DNA from: Topomyia yanbarensis | Taxonomy: Eukaryota > Arthropoda > Insecta > Diptera > Culicidae | Reading direction: 5' to 3' | DNA length: 64,000 nt | Assembly: GCF_030247195.1 (NCBI RefSeq) | Contig: NC_080671.1 | Span: 298,936,917 to 299,000,916, forward strand | The notes under the pieces: model-generated | The model's input: only the letters and a program-made list of their open reading frames with translations | Told to the model about the DNA's origin: nothing | Database searches by the model: none | Program-made: the position numbers and the translations under genes | Shown: one piece after another, positions 12,838 through 23,695 of the stretch | Layout of the letters: each line of letters opens with the position of its first letter | How positions within the stretch are numbered: position 1 is the first letter of the stretch

Positions 12838-13872
12838 TATACCACAACACAATATTATCCCTCGAAAATATGATGATCCACTGGATGAAATGAGATGGTG
12901 ATGATGTAACAGGTGTGATCTGTGTCCTGCCATGCGTACCTATCAGCAATTAAATCCAGCGTTTTTGAACTAAGCGCTGCAGATTGTGTGATAAACCATT
13001 GTCGTCGTGACCTTCTTTTTACTACTGGTCCTGAATTAAAAACTTTGCGCGAGAAAAATACACGCATTTTCTTTCTTCTCGAATCATAGTTTCCACAGTC
13101 CCCACAATCATCACCATTTGCTCGCAGCGATTTTCGATTTTCGTTGGAAACTATCATTAGCTTTCGTATTGACCTCCACATATAAAATTTTTCGGGCTTT
13201 TGCAAGCTTCAAAGCCAATGAAATTCCGCTTCTTGCTTGCATCCTATCAATCGGATCCTGGGTCACATCATGCCCAGCTTGACATAATGCTACATCTTCC
13301 AGTTCAATCCAAGCTGCTTAGATGCACTCATTTTTACTTCCACGCAGAAAACATACAGCATAATCAAAACTGTGGGTAATTGAATACAAACAAATACTGT
13401 TCAATGTATCAAACGACAAAATAATTGGTGTGAATCGAGGTTTGAAAGTATATTTTCATTAAAGTTACAATAAACTTTTAATTTCAATAATTGTTTTAAT
13501 TTCTGTAAACTTTAATAAAATGTTAATGAATTCAATCAAATAATTTATTGACTTACAACCGATAGTTTTATTTATTGAGCTCAATCCATAATTTTATTTA
13601 AAATAAAAATCTCACGAGTCGAATCAAAATTCACGCAGGACGCTTCTGCATAACATTTTATCGCGAGATCCTATTTTTTACATTTTCCTTTGTTTTGCCT
13701 CCTTTCTGCGAATAGCAACGTTGGCGTCGGTTGGAAGAAGTTACCAAATATAGACACTCGCTGTAAACCGAAACGATAAGTTTCCATTTCCCAACCTGTT
13801 TACCAACCGCCGGTGCGGTGTCGTGTTATGATGACGGTTAGTAAATTGCTTATACCCACGCCCGGTGTTAAA

Positions 13873-16613
13873 ATGATGAGCATACAGCGAGCTTTATAAG
13901 ATGGGAGAGGAAATCGTGTCCAACCTATTTTGCGAAGTGCAAACTATAAAAATTGCCTTTGTACTGATTCTATTCTTTCTTCATGTGTGATTGAGAAAGG
14001 TGACCAAACTATGCTACAATATTCCAGTATTGACCTTACATACGAGATGTATAATGTTTTAATTGTATATGGATCATTAAAATTGTAACTAAAACGCTTT
14101 ATAAATCCAAGCATGTTATTTGCTCTATTGATGATTGTGTTGTAATGGTCAATGAATGTTAATTTTGAATCTAGAATGACTCCCAAATCTTTAACTCTTT
14201 CGCACTTTTGTACCACTTGATTTCCTAGAGTGATTGAAATGTCAGGTGTATTTCGTTTCCTACTAAAAGTTATTGCATTACATTTTTTTACGTTTAGTTG
14301 CAGAAGGCTTTTGTTACACCAGAGGTAAAACATATGTATTTCTTCCTGTAATATCTTTATGTCTTGTTCGTTCCTAATTTCTAAAAGGAGCTTCATGTCG
14401 TCGGCATAGATAAGAACTTTTATGTTTTTGAGAATGTATGATATGTCGTTTACGAATAAAATGAACAAAAGAGGGCCTAGATGGGAGCCTTGAGGAACTC
14501 CTGATGTGACTTGAATGGGATTCGATTTCTTCCCTTTAAATCTAACTATTTGTTGACGGTTAGTTAAATATGATTCGAGCCATTTGAGAAGACCTGATTC
14601 AATTCCTAATTTTTTCAGTTTGAATAATAGCAAGGGTATGTCGATACGATCAAATGCCTTGCTAAAGTCCGTGTAAAGAGCTTCAGTGTAGTTTCCATTC
14701 TCTATTGCAATCAATGAGTAGTTAACGAATTCTAGTAAATTTGTATTAGTTGAACGTCCTTTGAAGAACCCATGCTGCATGTTAGTAATTCTGTTTTTGA
14801 TTTGATTGAATAGTTTTTCGTTAACGATTGCTTCAAAGAGTTTAGGCATACATGACATAATGGCAATTCCACCATAGTTACATATGTCAGATTTTTTGCC
14901 ACTTTTAAAAATGGGTACCAGGTACGAGCTTTTCCATAAATTGGGGAAAATGCCAGATTCAAGCGACATGTTAAAAAGCCAAAACAGAGGAGCTGTGAGT
15001 TCCAACGCTAAGTTCTTCATAAATACGTGTGGGATCCCGTCAGGTCCAGAACCTTTGGAGGCATCTAGTTTGTTTAGAGCCTCCATAATATCTTGCACAC
15101 TGACATGATTGACGCCAATGTCTGTGGTGAATTCTGGGAACAAACCGAAATATTCGCGATCACGATCTTCTTCAGAAAATGTGGTATAGATGTCTTGAAA
15201 GAAGGTTGCGAAAAGATTGCAGATTTGTTCCGCGTTGACACCGACATTTTCTATAAGTTTCATTTTTGAAGGGAAGTTTTCCGATTTTAAATTATTTTTA
15301 ACATGATTAAAGAAATTTTTTGGGCAAGATTTTATTTGAAGTTCGGTTTTTGAGTTATACTCTTCAAATGCTATTTTAATGGATAGGTTTAGTTGATCGC
15401 AAATGTCCAAATAGTTAAATAAGTTCCTTTCATTTCTGTTTTTTTTATACTTTTTGTGGGCCTTTTGTTTACGATTTTTTAAATTTTTAATTTGCTCGTT
15501 ATACCAAACTGGATATTTTGTGTTGCCTTGTCGCCTAATTTTTTTCAGTGGTACTTGTTCAGCTATTATATCAAACAATTTTGTGTAAAAGACGTCTACT
15601 GAATTTTCGATACTTGTTTCATTTCTAAACAACGTTTGCCAATCTATACTGCTTAGTCTTTGTTTTATGTTGTCAAAATTTGCCAATTGAAATTGAAAGG
15701 CCTCTTCGTACTCGCAGTCATCGGGTCTTTTGTTATCATGTACAAATACAGAAAACTCTATTGCTGTATGAAACGCTTCATTTTTCCATAGTGGAGTTAA
15801 TGATTCGGTGACACAGAAGTCTTCAAGAATGTTTGTGAATAATAAATCTAAATAACAGTTTTGCTGATTTCTAACATGATTAATTTGGTTAAGTCCTAAA
15901 CTTGCAGTTTTGTCAAATATGGCCTGCAGAGTTTCGTTATCCCCAACGACTGGAAGTAGAATGCTTTCATTTTCAGTGTCTGGAAAGAAGTCAATGCTTC
16001 GTTGATTGAAGTCACCATAAATATGAACTTTTACCTCTGGGGGGAGCTTGGTTATAATGTCTTCGGCAATAAGAAAAAACTTTTCAAATATATCTTTGCG
16101 GGCATTATTTGGGGGGAAGTACACAGAGGCAAATATATGTGTTTCACCTGCCAGATGGGTTTTAACCCACACATGTTCAAATTCTTTAAATTTCCTTGTA
16201 GTAATGATTTCTGCATTAAATTTTGATGTAATTGCTATTAAAACTCCCCCTCCTGACTTCTTTTCAGACATATGAATGTCTCGGTCAGCTCTAAACACAT
16301 TGTAGCTGTTCCCGAAAACTTCTTCACTTCTAACACTTTCGTCCCAACTAGTTTCTGTAGCCAAAATAATTGTATAGGAGCTACTTAAAATATTCTTGAG
16401 AATTTCATTCATTTTCGATGCACTTTTCATTCTATTAAAATTTTGACAGTAAATTAAAATTTCTACTGACGACTCTACTTGAGGAATCGAGATTACCTCT
16501 TTTTGTTGTCGTTCAATTGGCGTCGAATCTTGGCAAACTGCGATGTCCTCGTCATTTCCTTCTTCTAGGGAATGCGTCAATGTCGTCGAAAACACGAATG
16601 TTGAGAATGGCAC
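13873..16613 (-). pseudogene. CR1/Jockey-type non-LTR retrotransposon ORF2 (endonuclease-reverse transcriptase)
   Basis: The minus-strand ORF of 889 codons carries an apurinic-type endonuclease domain (about residues 50-280; GDFNQ, and the ETSW glutamate) followed by a reverse transcriptase (about 490-780). The RT shows SKAFDRID, SGVPQGS and the catalytic YADD near residue 736. The protein would copy its own RNA at a nicked chromosomal target. A TAG at 13944 interrupts the frame after 'ESVQRQFL', yet homologous coding continues beyond it ('FALRKIGWTRF…') to about 13873, where unrelated DNA begins. The matching C-terminus lies at 8747-9032. It is inactivated by the stop and by the 4.8-kb insertion. 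Upstream DNA (to about 16.9 kb) has a short degenerate ORF that may be the end of ORF1. The clade assignment is tentative. Confidence 0.85.
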
Positions 16614-16959
16614 GCCTTACACAAAACTGTTGACAAGCGCTCCGATGTTGGGTGCATTTGCATCGTCGACCGTGGTAAATCATCCACTGGATAGGGATTC
16701 AATGTCGGTCCTCTTTGAAACTGAATTGTTGGCCTATAGTTCGTGGGGGTCCTGAGAAATGATCTTTTGCAGCCGCAAGAAGCACTCTATCCGGTGGCAG
16801 GAAACTATTGTTGTAGTGACTACTCGTATGGTTTTTGTTATAGTGGGTGTTGCCGGCCCTAAATGTGATTCTGCGATTGGTATTACTCGTATGGATTTTG
16901 AAAGCCATCTTCTTGTATTTCTGAAAATCGATTTATTTTTCTTGGATTTTTAGATCCAA

Positions 16960-18251
16960 AATGGAATCTATGTTTCTGTTAAGGTATGGACAGTTTTTAA
17001 TTTGAACAGCAAAATAAATTTGGCGATAGAAATGCTTAAATTGTTCATTTTTTACAGCTAAAGAAAATAATAGATAAGATGCGCCTTTTTTAAATTTTGT
17101 TCCATTCGAGCCGCCATGACATCACCAAATCACCACAAAATTTGCTTATGAGTTCAATATATGGGAGCTGTCAAGTTGTCCCCGGGCTGATATTTCCGGA
17201 ACCATACCATCACCGAGAAACTGATAACAGCAAAAATAACCCGAGAATAGTGAAAAACTGTATTGGAGCGCAATGAAAACTTGAACGCCCTATTTATCAT
17301 ACAACTGCGCTCATCAATTAGCAACCATCCTACCAGATGCGAGCCCAAGAGCACACTGACGCCAAAACTTCGTTGACGGTGGTACACGCATTCTTGAAAG
17401 AAGCTTATACAACAGGTAAAAGAAGCGAAAGAGATAGCATGTCTGGGTGCCGACCACATGTTGTGAGAATGGGAATTTATTTCAGCCAACTGCATGCCCC
17501 CACCATCATTGAACGAATGAGAAGCGCGATTGACAGATATGTATGCGTAGAGGGCAGTGCTACCAAAAGTACAGATGTTTCTATAAAGCTGCAGATTATT
17601 TGAATTGTATAGGTACAGATTAAAATGATGTCTAAGGAAACTACAGCATAGTACATATTTTTGGAGATAAAATGGTTTTTCTTTGGTGTGTAATACAAAT
17701 ATATTTTGTAATATGACTACTCCAAACATATGATTTGCTGGCGAATGAACTTATTATTGAAACCTTAACAATAGAACAAATGATTTTTGCACTAAGCACT
17801 CAGTGTTTTTTTTATTTATTATTGACGGAAAAATAAAGCGAGGTTGAAAAGGTTGATGTATAAAACACCCAAATTAACCAAATATTATTCAACTAGCAAA
17901 ACGTTTGCATTAACTTATTGCTGTAAATTTCGGTACAAATTTTCTGAAAAAGTAGTGCGATTTTTTTATTCCCGTTAAATAATATAAAATGTGGCATCAC
18001 TGGTACCAGCTTATTTTAGTTTCTCTTTGCCGCTCAGCACCGAGAGGGGAATGGGTGTCGCAGCTCTCCAACGTGCAATGTTGCATCCAAAGTTTTGTAT
18101 CACAACATATCAAAACTTTCTTTTGCTCACCGAAAAAAATCGCGGCGGCCATGTTTAACTCAACAATTTGGTCATCGATGACCAATTGTTGAGCAATGTT
18201 GAATTTCGAAACACGCCTAATGCTGGTATCTATGTTGTAAAACAGTAACAG
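16960..18251. other. Gene-free DNA
   Basis: No gene recognised. A phrase at 17165-17190 (GTCAAGTTGTCCCCGGGCTG) is repeated in inverted orientation at about 7018-7040, next to the MITE multimer, suggesting remnants of one repeat family. The overlapping ORFs at 17154-17729 have no domain. Confidence 0.4.
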
Positions 18252-19715
18252 CAACGACACGACTCGACACTGGAGTTCCAAAACTGCATCGCAAATCTGA
18301 CTACCCCTCAGTGACTCAGGTAACTGGTACTGTCAAATATGACTTTTGGTTAAAAAATGCATGAAATTAGCAACACTGAACGGTCTTGTTATTTTTCCAA
18401 ATAACCTGGTGTATCCCTTGGTTACGCAGGGGAAAACGAATACACAACAATACAAATCTTGCGTTTGAAATAATTAATAAGGGTAGGAAAAAATAACTTG
18501 GTTTGGATCGAAAAAATCTCGGAAATTCTGTGACTAGTGCGTTAATGTTTTTACTATTTTCAGCGATCAAGATACAACTTATGGATAGTCTAGAAGAATA
18601 CACCACCGCCGCCCATACCGTCAACCGGTCCGCTTCCAAAATCGTAAATTAATACGGTTGAAGCGATCGCAAAAATTTGTACTCGATTTCTAGCTATTCA
18701 AATCCTGGTTACCAAATACTCCAACTCTGCTTGCGATGATACCACTCGGATTGACAAACCCGGAAGAAGTAGGATTTCGCTCTAATTTATTCGAAAAAAG
18801 ATACAGCTGGAACAACTCAGATTATATATACGATGCAGTTAGAGTGCAGCTATCAGGTTCTTCAATTATTCCACAAGCCCCTTACTTCGACACAGATCTT
18901 TCATTAGGGCCTAAGTCGCAATGTACTCAAATGGAGAAAAATCAGTTTCAACATTCAGGGATGCTTTTCTAAATGTAGTGTTTATTGCAGGTATAAATTA
19001 CTTTATGACCATGTTTTTCCGGAAGCATATTTGGTTAAACCTTACGACAATATAACAAAGAATTTAATTCCTATGTGCTTTTACTGGGTAGAAACTAAAA
19101 AAATGCTTACGCCCAATTTGCATCCCAGTCGTGATTTCGCCCTTCAGCAACCACCATTTGCGGAAGGGCTAAACTGTGTACATAATTTTCGGAAGGGCGC
19201 GGTAAATGGGCTAAACTGACTCTGTCTTGCTGGTTAGGGCTGGGTAAATGGGCGAGCTTGACAGTATACTTTTTAATAGGGCTCAGCAAATGGGCGCATA
19301 GAAACCCAATGTAAATGAAAGGGCGCGTGCATCTTTTCTTCGAATTACATGAAAATATCGAAATATTCGAATGTTTATGTGCAACAACTATCGAGTAGAC
19401 ATCATCATAGTAGATATTGCTTATCATTTCGCCGTTTAAAGAATAATTCTGTGAATAATAACCGTACGCCCGGTTCTGTCAAAAAAATGTAAGTTTAGCC
19501 TTTATATTCCATATGAGAAGAAGGGCCTAAGTCGAAATCTCGAAGAAAATGCACGTTTCGCCGTTTTGTTTTCCTCAATTATAAATCGAACTAAAAACCA
19601 TTTTAACTAATTTTCACCTCAATCTTGTAGTATTTTTGTCGCATAATGTCATAATAGCGAAAACGCAGTTTGTTTACATTTGCGATTTAAGCCCTAATGA
19701 AAGATCTATGTCGAC

Positions 19716-20220
19716 TTACTGTATGCTCATTAAAATAAAAATTTTCCCAGTTACATATTCGTTCTGCTTGTGAATGTAGATAACAATCAATCATTTTTAT
19801 TTGGTTCATATCTTCATCAGTACCTGAAACGTCAATATATTCCGCATTTATTTAGTCACAATGACTTCAGCGTAAACTATTGCAATAATTAGATATTTTT
19901 TGTAGAATATGTACCGATCGGTATCTGCTATGAAAATTTGATAGTTTCTCGTAATTCATTAATTAGCGGAATTGCAATAAATGTTTATCTATGCAGAATT
20001 TTCATAGCAGATACCGATCGGTACATATTCTACAAAAATATCTAATTATTGCAATAGTTTACGCTGAAGTCATTGTGACTAAATAAATGCGGAATATATT
20101 GACGTTTCAGGTACTGATGAAGATATGAACCAAATAAAAATGATTGATTGTTATCTACATTCACAAGCCGAACGAATATGTAACTGGGAAAATTTTTATT
20201 TTAATGAGCATACAGTAAGT
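19716..20220. repeat. 505-bp palindromic foldback element
   Basis: The left arm (19716-19937) begins ACTTACTGTATGCTCATTAA and is reverse-complemented almost perfectly in the right arm (19997-20220). The spacer is about 59 bp. It sits inside a ~65-bp segment that is itself an inverted copy of 18856-18922: the halves lie at about 19677-19718 and 20214-20252. No coding capacity. Confidence 0.9.
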
Positions 20221-20809
20221 AAGGGGCTTGTGGAATAATTGAAGAACCTTTGGACTGATAAATTCCCTTAAAGCTTCTCCAACGGAAGCAACATGCCATC
20301 AGAAATCTGTGACAATGGCTCTAAAACACTCCGTGAGTTTAATGACTAACTCGGGCAGTGTCATATAAATGATCCAGTTTCAGGAAGAGTCGATGTACTG
20401 AAAGTAAAACAAAAATCCACTAAATGCAATGGCCGTTGGCAGCCAGTGCGACGTAAATTTCATTGAGGTTCAGTAAGAGCTGTTTTAAATTCTAATACAT
20501 TACACTTTATGCTTTGTTTTGGACTCAACACGGTTTACCACTCCCGAAAACCAGGAATCAGTTTATCCATAAGCTGTTCAACGCTACCGGATCTTCGTTG
20601 AACTCTCCTTTCTATCTGGTCAAACGATAACAAAAGTTGTTAATGCCATGTTACGAGTGCCAAAATTATAATGAAATTCAATAGAGTAAACCTACCTCAA
20701 ATGGACGCAAATGCAACATTTGAGATATTAAAATACGCATTGAGGATAGGGTAGGCGATAACTATCGCACTTCCGTCGATTTGTAGCGAAACAAATGATA
20801 AATTTATAC

Positions 20810-21081
20810 CACAGATAACAGACGTTTAGGCTAGAACAAAATTTCTTCAAAAACCTGTGTAAACTTTCAAATTGATAAACGTTGGAAATCCGTGTTTCAC
20901 TATTGCCATCTGCGCAACTGTTTGCTACACGTGTTTGACAGCTGCACTCTAACTGCATTGTATCGATCACTGCGCCATCTACAAACGTTTGCCAAACGTG
21001 TTTCAAACGTCCGAATCATTCGGAATTTCAGTAGCGGGTATTTACACACGATTCAAATTGAGCCTAAACGTCTATTATGTG
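20810..21081. mobile_element. 272-bp TIR element with 7-bp target duplication
   Basis: The left end CACAGATAACAGACGTTTAG and the right end reverse complement CACATAATAGACGTTTAGGC are similar. TTTATAC at 20803-20809 recurs at 21082-21088. The left terminus closely resembles those at 38833 and 53820. The interior has inverted 'aaacgtttgccaaacgtg' motifs. Confidence 0.85.
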
Positions 21082-21088
21082 TTTATAC

Positions 21089-21984
21089 TATGTTAGTTAA
21101 AAACGTTTTAACTCGTAGTCTGAACGTAGTATTAGTATTGAGCACCTATTTTGATACTGAATTCTTGTTTTTTTTAATTTGTAGTTTTATTGCGTACGAA
21201 AATCTGTTAGTTTACACTGTACATCAGGTCAAGAAAACTTTTAATTGAACTTTAGGCAAACTAAATATGTTACTGTACATATTTTTGTTTGTTTGCTTAC
21301 TGTAATATTATTCAATTTGTTTGATGTTTAGTTTTAAATGTCCGGTATTACAGTTCTCGACAAATTTAATAGGATCGTATAAAAAAGATAAATGTTTAAC
21401 CATGTTTTTTCACTTCATCTCAAGCCTTTTCCATATGTTTTAAGATTGATATCTGACTAAAACTACGCCATTTAGCTGATGGCTCTACGGCTTCGATATA
21501 TTCCAATGTGAGTTCGTGAACCGAATGAGTAGAATATATGAAGGCCAAATATTATAGCCAATCTTGCATTGAAGGTACAAAACTAGGGCAATGCAGCTTA
21601 TCCATGTAATTCTTGTAGGGACCTCAGGAGTGGAGTATTAGCCCTTCTTGAACTCGGCACGCCAGCAGTTTATCAATGATGACTTCGTGACCCTTTTTGC
21701 AGGGCTCCGTAACAAATCTAGGCATCGTACGCAAGATAGTTTCTCGCCCTGTATGTTCTGAGTATGAAGGACCATCGCATCCTAACGTTAGATAACGCTG
21801 GCTCTTCGATGATAGCATTTCAAACATGGAATTATGCCTCTATTGTAGAACTATCTATCCTCCATCTGAAAATAGACATTGTTAAACTATTTAATGCTAT
21901 TACCTTTCGTTATCTCATTTTTAAAGCCATTTGGGTACGGTATTTACACCACAGTCAAACATTTTCACGGGAAGATGATGGCAT
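21089..21984. other. Interior of copy A without a recognised gene
   Basis: A minus-strand ORF at 21624-21827 contains 'CKKGHEVIIDKLL', which could be a decayed ankyrin-like repeat from a host gene. This is too short to name. Nothing else is recognised. Confidence 0.3.
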
Positions 21985-22145
21985 GATAACCACGCATAGT
22001 AATAAAATAAAATCAAAACAGTGTTGCTCGAGAAATTCATTTTTTATCTTTTCCGAGGGGTAGCTCAATGCACTGGTGACTAGCGATAAATGACTCGGGC
22101 ACTTTTTCTTTGAAATGTTTCATGAAGTTTCACGTCGTGTCGTTG
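21985..22145. repeat. Right-terminal sequence of the gene-capturing family, copy 1
   Basis: 'gtgttgctcgagaaattcat…gggtagctcaatgcactggtgactagcg…catgaagtttcacgtcgtgtcgttg' aligns with 22905-23066 and 31245-31381. It ends with the 9-bp GTGTCGTTG terminus. Confidence 0.8.
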
Positions 22146-22164
22146 CTTGAATCTTATCTTCTCT

Positions 22165-22775
22165 AGCGCATCTATGTGACGTTGTTTGACCGAGTCCGTC
22201 GAGCGTATCCACGTTGACATCGTGACGCAGAAGCACATCCATAATCTATATATTTTTCTCGTTCAACTGTGCACCATTACGAATCAAAATTTCGAGAATT
22301 TTTCGCTTCGGATACACTGAGTGAGCTACTGTACGGATGTACTACTTTGATATTTTCGGCTGAGGTTCTTTTTCAGTCACTGGATATCAGCCCGACAAGC
22401 ATCCAGCCAAAAGTGCTCCTTATATTCATCTGAAAATTTGCGTTCAAGATTCAAAATATTGCTATATTTTATAATTAAAATTTGAACTCACATGTAATTT
22501 TTTTCCTGCAGTTCTGATTCAGTTCGGGCACTTCAAAGTACCAAACGAACAGGCATTGTGCAGCGGAACAAGACATAACTTGGAATTAACGTCGGCATCA
22601 TGCTGCAGCAGAATCTGCACGACCCATATACGACTGTAACCGGCAGCCAGATGAAGTGGACGGATTTGCGCCCGTCAATTGCACGACCGTTCACATTCAG
22701 CAGTTCATCCTTTCTGTACTCACCCAGTCCGGGTGAGTACAGAAAGGATGAACTGCTGAATGTGAACGGTCGTGC
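22165..22775 (-). pseudogene. Tnks: Tankyrase ankyrin-repeat fragments (captured)
   Basis: Read on the minus strand, broken frames match the start of the ankyrin region of tankyrase, the poly-ADP-ribosyltransferase of telomere and Wnt/axin control. In order: 'YRKDELL' and 'DGRKS', '[14 protein letters not shown]' with '[12 protein letters not shown]', then after an intron-like gap (GTGAGT near 22495 to TTTTCAG near 22435) 'EYKEHFWLDACRADIQ', 'YPKRKILEILIRNGAQLNEK' and 'DTLDGLGQT'. Phase changes and internal losses (between DELL and NVN, and around the histidine-leucine motif) make it non-functional. The retained intron-like segment points to a genomic rather than an mRNA source. It lies between the two right-terminal repeats of copy A, so it was probably carried by the element. 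The assignment rests on recalled family motifs. Confidence 0.75.
22681..22775. repeat. Perfect 45-bp-arm hairpin in tankyrase DNA
   Basis: GCACGACCGTTCACATTCAG… (22681-22725) is perfectly reverse-complemented at 22731-22775 with a 5-bp spacer. The arm is tankyrase coding DNA (the DELLNVNGR segment), so a snap-back inverted duplication has occurred. An RNA across it would fold into a 45-bp stem. Confidence 0.95.
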
Positions 22776-22889
22776 AAGTGACAGTCCGTACAGGAGTCTG
22801 CCAAATTCAGTTGATTTATTTTCCGAATTTCTTATATTCGGCACCATGTTGTATAGCAGTGCAATTCAAACATAAATTTTTTCTTTGCT

Positions 22890-23066
22890 TGCGAATGGTT
22901 GCTATACAACAACAACAACCGAAAATCCAATAAACAAAGAAGTGTTGCTGGAGAAATTATTATTTTGGTCGCATCGAGGGGTTACTCAATGTGCTGGTAA
23001 CTGGCGCTAAATTACTCGGACACTTTTTCTTCAGAAGATTTAATGAAGTTTCAGGTCGTGTCGTTG
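22890..23066. repeat. Right-terminal sequence of the gene-capturing family, copy 2
   Basis: Starts near 'ggttgctatacaacaacaac', matching 31218-31240 of copy B ('ggttgctatacagcaac'). It ends TTTCAGGTCGTGTCGTTG at 23066, where 177-bp satellite begins at once (GTAAAATGC…). Confidence 0.85.
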
Positions 23067-23695
23067 GTAAAATGCTTTCCCTTTGCATGTAGAAATCGTT
23101 CATAAGAAGTGACCAGGGAATTTGTCGGCGCAGTAGAAATGAAATACCAAGTGTTTAGATATTTAGTATAGGTCCTTAGCGATCTAAAAAGTATAGTGTA
23201 GTCGGACCCAAAGAGTTCTATGATACTCTTGGGTAGTATAAGATAAAATGCTTTTCACTTTGCATGTAGAAATCGTTCATAAGAAGTGACCAGGGAATTT
23301 GTCGGCGCAGTATAAATGAATTACCAAATGTTTAGATATTTAGTATAGGTTCTTAGCGATCTAAAAAGTATAGTGTAGTCGGGCCCAAAGAGCTCTATGA
23401 TACTCTTGGGTGGCATATGGTAAAATGCTTTTCCCTTTGCATGTAGAAATAGTTCATAAGAAGTGACCAGGAAATTTGTCGGCGCAGTAGAAATGAAACC
23501 ACAAGTGTTTAGATATTTAGTATAAGTCCCTAGGGATCTGAAAAGTTTGGTGTAGTCGGGCCCAAAGAGCTCTTTGATACCCTTGGGTGGCATAAGGTAA
23601 AATGCTTTTCCCTTTGCATGTAGAAATCGTTCATAAGAAGTGACCAGGGAATTTGTCGGCGCAGTAGAAATGAAATACCAAGTGTCTAGATATTT
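23067..23695 (-). repeat. 177-bp satellite, segment 1
   Basis: About 3.5 tandem units of 177 bp (59 codons). The unit is recognised by 'cgttcataagaagtgaccag', 'gtcggcgcagtagaaatga' and 'gtcgggcccaaagagctct'. Read on the minus strand it stays open as repeats of 'MPPKGIKELFGPDYT…'. It continues at 26093 after the LOA-like insertion. Confidence 0.95.
23682..23695. repeat. 14-bp target-site duplication (left copy)
   Basis: GTGTCTAGATATTT is repeated exactly at 26093-26106 on the other side of the LOA-like element. It is satellite sequence. Confidence 0.95.

Larger units (their letters stand above)
9033..13873. mobile_element. ~4.8-kb TIR-flanked insertion splitting a retrotransposon
   Basis: The left edge begins CACCGGTGCGTAAGC and has subterminal 'gcaccggtcgttggtaaata' near 9110. 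The right edge, reverse-complemented, begins ACACCGGGCGTGGGTATAAG and has 'gcaccggcggttggtaaaca' near 13790-13820. These inverted, related ends bracket DNA with no transposase that I recognise. Inside are a copy of the 1.3-kb repeat (10546-10785) and a Tc1/mariner-like MITE (12560-12837). The small ORFs inside (9568-9792 plus, 9851-10051 minus, 11853-12125 minus) have no recognisable domains. The exact TSD is not resolved. Confidence 0.5.
18252..23066. mobile_element. Gene-capturing TIR element, copy A (composite)
   Basis: The left end starts CAACGACACGACTCGACAC and its first ~150 bp match the left end of copy B at 26872. Two right-end copies occur, ending GTGTCGTTG at 22145 and 23066. Both resemble the right ~170 bp of copy B ('gactcaatg…aactggtaactggcg'). 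Between them lies tankyrase-derived DNA (22165-22775). The flanking 7-mers do not match (GTAACAG on the left; CTTGAAT or GTAAAAT on the right), so this is a rearranged or composite copy and I cannot pair its ends safely. No transposase was seen. It carries nested palindromes at 19716-20220 and 20810-21081. The ORF at 18736-18972 is unrecognised. Confidence 0.6.

Noticed and set aside
18736..18972. Host exon in copy A
   Set aside because: The 78-residue ORF has no recognisable domain, and part of it is duplicated in inverted form; kept only as unrecognised DNA.
18252..22145. Simple single element with ends at 18252 and 22145
   Set aside because: The flanking 7-mers GTAACAG and CTTGAAT do not match, and a second right end occurs at 23066, so the boundaries cannot be paired with confidence.
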